From NCBI GenBank assembly GCA_024762625.1, contig JANTHA010000027.1, positions 1 to 13,360 on the forward strand: a stretch of 13,360 bases of DNA, read 5' to 3'. The position numbers and the translations under genes are program-made. The DNA is from Thiotrichaceae bacterium (GTDB lineage: Bacteria; Pseudomonadota; Gammaproteobacteria; Thiotrichales; Thiotrichaceae). Below, piece after piece: positions 9,626 through 13,360 of the stretch (positions are counted from its first letter, which is position 1; each line of letters begins with the position of its first letter). The notes below the pieces were generated by a model. It was not told the DNA's origin. It saw only the letters and a list, made by a program, of their open reading frames with translations, and did no database searches.

Positions 9626-11665
9626 ATGACTAAACAAGCGGAAAATCAAACTCTTTCTGATCAGAATCTGGTCGCCGAAAACGCTAATGAAAACCCAAAT
9701 CAAAATGAAAATATTATAGAAGAATCAGGTAATGATCCTGTTCTTGAAGAACTGGGCGCAAGCGAAGAACAAGGCGCAAGCGAAGATCAAGGCGCTAGTG
9801 AAGAAAGCACTCAGGCAACAAGCCTTAAGACACTGATTTCAAAAGGCAAAGAGCAAGGTTATTTGACCTATGCGGAAGTCAATGATCATCTTCCAGATAC
9901 CATCGTCGACCCTGAACAAATAGAAGAAATTGTCACCATGATTGGCGACATGGGCATCAAGGTGTTTGAAAAGGCGCCCGATGAAGACAGCCTGATCCTC
10001 ACCGAAGAAGCGGTTGATACCGATGACGAAGCAGCTGAGGAAGCAGCGGCGGCATTGTCCAATGTTGACAGTGATTTTGGTCGCACAACAGATCCGGTGC
10101 GTATGTACATGCGAGAAATGGGGACAGTGGAATTGCTTACCCGCGAAGGTGAAATACAGATTGCGATTCGCATAGAGGAAGGTCTGTACGAAGTATTGAC
10201 AGCCTTGTCCAACTTGCCGATGTCTACTGAATATGTTCTGGATTTCTATTCCAAAGTGGAAGCCGAAGAAAAACGTCTGTCTGATCTGATTATAGACTTC
10301 GTAGATCCAGACGCGGAGCGCCATGTCATACCAGAGCCGGCACAGGTTGTTTCTGACACGGATGAAACCGACGAATCAGAGGCTGATGATTCGGAAAGCG
10401 AAGATTCAGAAAGCGATGAAGAAGTGATAGAAGACACTGGTCCGGATCCGGAAGAAGCGCGTCAGAAATTCGCCGAGTTGAATGACTTATATGTGCGGGC
10501 TTGCCAGGCGTGCGAAAACCAGGATTTTGAGACCTATCAAAAGCTTCGCGATGAGCAGAGCAGGAAATTGCTGGGATTCAAATTTACTCAATCCGTGATA
10601 GACGAACTTGGCAAGCAAATGCAGGATATCATCACTCGCATTCGTACGCTGGAGCGTGAAATCATGAAGCTTTGCGTACAGAAGGCTGCAATGCCGCGTA
10701 AGGATTTTATTACTTCATTCCCATTGAATGAAACCAATGTAGAGTGGATCACTGAGTACATCGAGAAAAAGCCACAACACAAGGAGGCGCTCGCGCCCTA
10801 TATTGACGATGTGATTTTCAAGCAACAACAATTGCAAAAAATTGAAACGGAAACACGCCTTAGCATAAGCCAACTCAAGGACATCAACCGGGTTGTTTCG
10901 GTGGGCGAAGCCAAGGCGCGCCGCGCCAAAAAGGAAATGGTTGAAGCCAACCTGCGCCTGGTGATTTCAATAGCAAAGAAATACACCAATCGCGGTTTAC
11001 AATTCCTTGATTTAATCCAGGAAGGCAACATCGGATTGATGAAAGCAGTGGACAAATTTGAATACCGGCGCGGTTATAAATTTTCGACTTACGCCACCTG
11101 GTGGATTAGACAGGCGATTACCCGTTCCATTGCGGATCAGGCGCGCACGATCCGTATTCCGGTTCACATGATTGAAACGATCAATAAGTTAAACCGTATT
11201 TCGCGTAAACTACTCCAGGAGAAAGGTCGCGAAGGCACGCCGGAAGAACTGGCTATCGAAATGGATATGCCAGAAGACAAGGTGCGCAAGGTCATGAAAA
11301 TCGCCAAGGAGCCAATTTCGATGGCGACGCCGATCGGCGACGATGAAGATTCATCACTCGGTGATTTCATTGAAGACAGCAATGTACAATCGCCCGTTGA
11401 ATCCGCCACCTCGAATGGGCTGGGCGATACCACGCGGGATGTTCTCAGCAGCCTCACGCCGCGCGAAGCCAAGGTATTGCGGATGCGCTTTGGCATTGAC
11501 ATGAATACCGATCATACGCTGGAAGAAGTCGGCAAACAGTTTGACGTAACCCGCGAGCGGATACGCCAGATTGAAGCAAAAGCGTTAAGAAAATTGCGTC
11601 ATCCGAGCCGATCAGATATGCTACGCAGCTTCCTTGAAGTGGAGAAGGATCCCAACCAGCGTTAG
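9626..11665 (+). CDS. rpoD: RNA polymerase primary sigma factor RpoD (sigma-70)
   Basis: This is the housekeeping sigma factor, directing RNA polymerase to -35/-10 promoters. Numbering is from ATG 9626 (679 aa). An acidic N-terminal extension contains the tandem repeat [18 protein letters not shown] (44-61). Region 1.1 spans about 65-125 and region 1.2 starts near 154 ('[12 protein letters not shown]'). The non-conserved region includes an Asp/Glu/Ser-rich run (about 245-272). Region 2 (about 435-510) holds '[12 protein letters not shown]', '[18 protein letters not shown]' and the -10-recognising '[17 protein letters not shown]'. Region 3 follows, then region 4 (about 609-675) with '[14 protein letters not shown]' and the helix-turn-helix '[19 protein letters not shown]'. 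A TTG at 9590 would extend the frame by 12 codons, but it lies upstream of the inferred transcription start and cannot be used from that promoter. The ribosome binding site before 9626 is weak (AAAAAAGA). Regions 1.1 and 4 together exclude stationary-phase or minor sigma factors. Confidence 0.98.
   Translation: MTKQAENQTLSDQNLVAENANENPNQNENIIEESGNDPVLEELGASEEQGASEDQGASEESTQATSLKTLISKGKEQGYLTYAEVNDHLPDTIVDPEQIEEIVTMIGDMGIKVFEKAPDEDSLILTEEAVDTDDEAAEEAAAALSNVDSDFGRTTDPVRMYMREMGTVELLTREGEIQIAIRIEEGLYEVLTALSNLPMSTEYVLDFYSKVEAEEKRLSDLIIDFVDPDAERHVIPEPAQVVSDTDETDESEADDSESEDSESDEEVIEDTGPDPEEARQKFAELNDLYVRACQACENQDFETYQKLRDEQSRKLLGFKFTQSVIDELGKQMQDIITRIRTLEREIMKLCVQKAAMPRKDFITSFPLNETNVEWITEYIEKKPQHKEALAPYIDDVIFKQQQLQKIETETRLSISQLKDINRVVSVGEAKARRAKKEMVEANLRLVISIAKKYTNRGLQFLDLIQEGNIGLMKAVDKFEYRRGYKFSTYATWWIRQAITRSIADQARTIRIPVHMIETINKLNRISRKLLQEKGREGTPEELAIEMDMPEDKVRKVMKIAKEPISMATPIGDDEDSSLGDFIEDSNVQSPVESATSNGLGDTTRDVLSSLTPREAKVLRMRFGIDMNTDHTLEEVGKQFDVTRERIRQIEAKALRKLRHPSRSDMLRSFLEVEKDPNQR
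9755..9808 (+). repeat. Three 18-bp tandem repeats inside rpoD
   Basis: Three consecutive 18-bp units (9755-9772, 9773-9790, 9791-9808) encode [12 protein letters not shown] and GASEES. The first two units differ at a single base; the third has diverged further. They lie in the acidic N-terminal extension before region 1.1, where length change is unlikely to harm the core sigma function. The in-frame unit suggests expansion by replication slippage. Confidence 0.85.
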
Positions 11666-11724
11666 GCGCCTCCTCTCACAAAAGCCGTACCCTTGATTTG
11701 ATAATCGTGACAGCAAATCACAAA

Positions 11725-11801
<77 letters not shown>

Positions 11802-11815
11802 TATTATTTTCCTTA

Positions 11816-11849
11816 TTATCAATCGCTTACGATTATAATGAGGCTTTTT
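11816..11849 (+). terminator. Possible terminator after the tRNA gene
   Basis: TTAT-c-AATCG (11816-11825) pairs with CGATT-ATAA (11830-11838), leaving a CTTA loop and a one-base bulge. A T5 run follows at 11845-11849 after a 6-nt gap. The stem is AT-rich, so strength is doubtful, but the position fits the end of the tRNA transcript. Confidence 0.4.
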
Positions 11850-11881
11850 ATGTTCGTTTTTGAATTATAAAAAAACGTGCT

Positions 11882-11900
11882 CAGGTACAATACAGGTACA
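11882..11900 (+). repeat. Direct repeat CAGGTACA before the integrase remnant
   Basis: CAGGTACA occurs at 11882-11889 and again at 11893-11900, an 11-bp period close to one helical turn. It sits between the tRNA and the decayed integrase start codon at 11923. That is where recombinase or excisionase binding sites are often placed, but no binding function can be shown from the sequence. Confidence 0.5.
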
Positions 11901-11922
11901 TTCACATATCTCAGTTTATCTT

Positions 11923-12250
11923 ATGGCAACCATAGTTAAAGTACCTTCTGGTTCTTGGAAAGCAGTAATTAGGAGAACTGGATACCCTACTGTATCCAAT
12001 CATTTCGCATTAAACGCGATGCTGAAAGTAGGGCACGATGAACTGAAGATGAAATTATTCGTGGCATCTATGTTACCCAGTTACCCAGTCTCACTCTGAA
12101 AAAACTTCAATTAATAAAGCGCTGCAGCGTTACCTAAAAGAAATTTCACCAACCAAAAAACATTCCACAAATAAACGGGAATTCAGCCGTGTAGCCATCC
12201 TTAGCAAGCACTTAGGTAAATACAGTCTAGCTTCATTAGGTTCTGAGCAA
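11923..12250 (+). pseudogene. Decayed tyrosine-recombinase (phage-type integrase), N-terminal fragment
   Basis: From ATG 11923 the frame reads MATIVKVPSGSWKAVIRRTG, a typical start of integrases that insert at tRNA genes. The similarity then jumps between frames. A one-frame shift at about 11995-12003 leads to 'FRIKRDAESRAR'; an in-frame TGA at 12039-12041 lies just before 'TEDEIIRGIYV'. A second shift in the A6 run (12099-12104) leads to 'INKALQRYLKEISPTKK' and 'FSRVAILSKHLGKYSLASL', the core-binding domain. Recognisable homology stops near 12250. The catalytic domain with its Arg, His-x-x-Arg and Tyr residues is absent. The open frame from 11923 itself ends at 12099 after 58 codons, so no working enzyme is possible. 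Position directly after the tRNA implies a former integrative element or prophage using this tRNA as its attachment site. Family assignment is by pattern recognition. Confidence 0.85.
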
Positions 12251-12283
12251 AATTGCGGTAGTGTACAGAGGGGAAGACACTTT

Positions 12284-13042
12284 TCAACGGTTGCGGCATA
12301 TTCTGGATACGTTGCTTACGCTGGGCAATTCGGGCAAGCCTGCAAATGCCCCTAGTAATTTTTCAGCCCAACTGTCACGAAGGTCTCGTAAATAGGCATC
12401 GTCTTCAACGAAAACCCGGTAGCCGCCCGGTTTAAAGGAATTGATGGTGTAACTGTTAATTTCAATAGGGGGACCAACGGTTGAATTACTACGCATGGTA
12501 GAGTCCATTGAAACCATCGCTGCACGTATGGCATCACTTTCTGAGGTATTATCATGAATCACCCGGTCAAGCAGCGGTTTACCGTATTTAATTTCACCGA
12601 TTTGTAAAAACGGCGCAGCCTGGGGACAAACTATGTGATTGCCTTGAGGGTATATCATGAAAATTTCAGCTGAGTCACCTTCAATTTGACCCCCGAATAT
12701 GAAGGTTGATTCGGCATTAAAGCCCGCATTCATTCCCGCTTGGAGAATAGTATTCTGGGCTTCAAGGCTCAATTTCCCGATATAGTCGGCAGCATCAGAA
12801 AGATATTTGACATTGAAAAGGTTAACTTCTGAATTTTCTTTTATATCACGATTTATTTTCTCGACAACGGACTGGGATGTTGCAAGGTTGCCAGCACTTA
12901 ACAGCACAAATTGTCTTTGTCCGGGAATTCCCCAGCAAAACATTTTACTATAGGTATTTACATTGTCAGGCCCGGCATTGGTTCTAGAATCTGAGGCGAA
13001 AACCAGATGGCTGTTTGTTTTTATAGCTATGCAATAAGTCAT
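12284..13042 (-). CDS. Anbu-type proteasome-like beta subunit (predicted Ntn-hydrolase peptidase)
   Basis: The product resembles the bacterial Anbu family (COG3484-type predicted proteasome-like proteases), Ntn-hydrolases related to proteasome beta subunits and HslV. They form ring or open-ring cytoplasmic assemblies; their substrates are poorly known. From ATG 13042 it begins MTYCIAIKTNSHLVFASDSR. After Met removal, Thr1 is the nucleophile, and Asp17 ('ASDSRTNAG') and Lys32 ('YSKM') fit the catalytic triad spacing. 'VLLSAGNLATSQ' and 'FIFGGQIEGDS' are family-like core strands. An in-frame GTG at 13087 would add 15 residues and bury Thr1, so 13042 is chosen, although no Shine-Dalgarno lies at normal distance. 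The length, 252 aa, is about that of the family. The last dozen residues (after 'GLPELP') look unlike a usual Anbu end and adjoin the integrase scar. Anbu often sits beside ATP-grasp, alpha-E and transglutaminase-like genes; none is visible here. Confidence 0.88.
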   Translation of the reverse strand: MTYCIAIKTNSHLVFASDSRTNAGPDNVNTYSKMFCWGIPGQRQFVLLSAGNLATSQSVVEKINRDIKENSEVNLFNVKYLSDAADYIGKLSLEAQNTILQAGMNAGFNAESTFIFGGQIEGDSAEIFMIYPQGNHIVCPQAAPFLQIGEIKYGKPLLDRVIHDNTSESDAIRAAMVSMDSTMRSNSTVGPPIEINSYTINSFKPGGYRVFVEDDAYLRDLRDSWAEKLLGAFAGLPELPSVSNVSRICRNR

Positions 13043-13360
13043 GAATAATAAATAGTGTCGGCCTTTAAATTCAATTTGAAGAATCACGTATAGGTAGATG
13101 TTTTCGATATAAGATTTTCCAGAGATCTAAATTACTACTCCAGATTTGACTTACATAAAGTTGAAAATCATTTCGTGAATTGTTCCAAGTATATGATTTG
13201 GTTTTGTTGCAAGACAAATTTGATTCGAACAGTCGGGATTTTACTTTCTAATTAACGCTCAGTTGAACTGATTGTGAGTCGCCCGTGTATGCTATTTATC
13301 TATATCTAAAGTAGAAATCGCATAATCTGTTAAACCACATTATACACCTAATTACCATTT
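13043..13360 (-). other. AT-rich non-coding region upstream of the Anbu gene
   Basis: No convincing gene is visible on either strand. Reading toward the Anbu gene, a weak promoter candidate is TTGTCT (13217-13212), an 18-bp spacer and TATACT (13193-13188), about 145 nt before ATG 13042. An interrupted palindrome TCAGTT-G-AACTGA (13259-13271) lies upstream of it and could be an operator. The region continues past the window end, so the neighbour on that side is unknown. Confidence 0.4.

Noticed and set aside
11860..11922. TTG at 11860 as the start of the integrase fragment
   Set aside because: The residues before MATIVKV have no integrase character and would cover the CAGGTACA repeats; ATG 11923 is the natural start.
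11802..13360. Second copy of the tRNA 3' end as an attR site
   Set aside because: I looked for repeats of the T-arm and acceptor segment downstream of the tRNA and found none in the window; if one exists it lies beyond 13360.

Overview
The window reads as a chromosomal segment of a proteobacterium, most likely a beta- or gamma-proteobacterium. This rests on the proteobacterial-type GltB/GltD pair, a DnaG-RpoD pair with the acidic non-conserved region typical of proteobacterial sigma-70, and a tRNA with an encoded CCA end. The genus cannot be named from the sequence alone. Base composition looks roughly balanced over the housekeeping genes and clearly more AT-rich after about position 11800.

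Layout: (1) 152-1078 (+), a stand-alone LigD-type polymerase/primase domain protein, with its own promoter and a hairpin after it. (2) 1370-6013 and 6055-7518 (+), gltB and gltD, the two subunits of NADPH-dependent glutamate synthase. They are preceded by a leader of about 250 bp with two promoter-like boxes and a stem-loop. (3) 7567-9330 (+), dnaG primase, only 48 bp after gltD and without a visible terminator between them. (4) 9331-9625, a non-coding spacer with two inverted repeats and a strong extended -10 promoter, leading into rpoD at 9626-11665 (+). (5) 11725-11801 (+), a CAU-anticodon tRNA, best read as tRNA-Ile2. (6) From 11923, a decayed tyrosine-recombinase (integrase) gene fragment with at least three inactivating lesions and no catalytic domain. 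(7) 12284-13042 (-), an Anbu-type proteasome-like beta subunit. (8) 13043-13360, AT-rich and apparently non-coding.

The left 11.8 kb is core metabolism and information processing: ammonia assimilation, replication priming and the main sigma factor. The dnaG-rpoD part is the familiar macromolecular-synthesis cluster, but gltBD occupies the place usually held by rpsU (and often a yqeY-like gene). The right 1.5 kb looks like the scar of an integrative element that used the tRNA gene as its attachment site, with an orphan Anbu gene beside it.

No clearly new biological system is visible. The points most worth a second look are the orphan Anbu gene abutting the integrase scar, the stand-alone LigD polymerase domain with neither ligase nor Ku alongside, and the structured spacers before gltB and rpoD.
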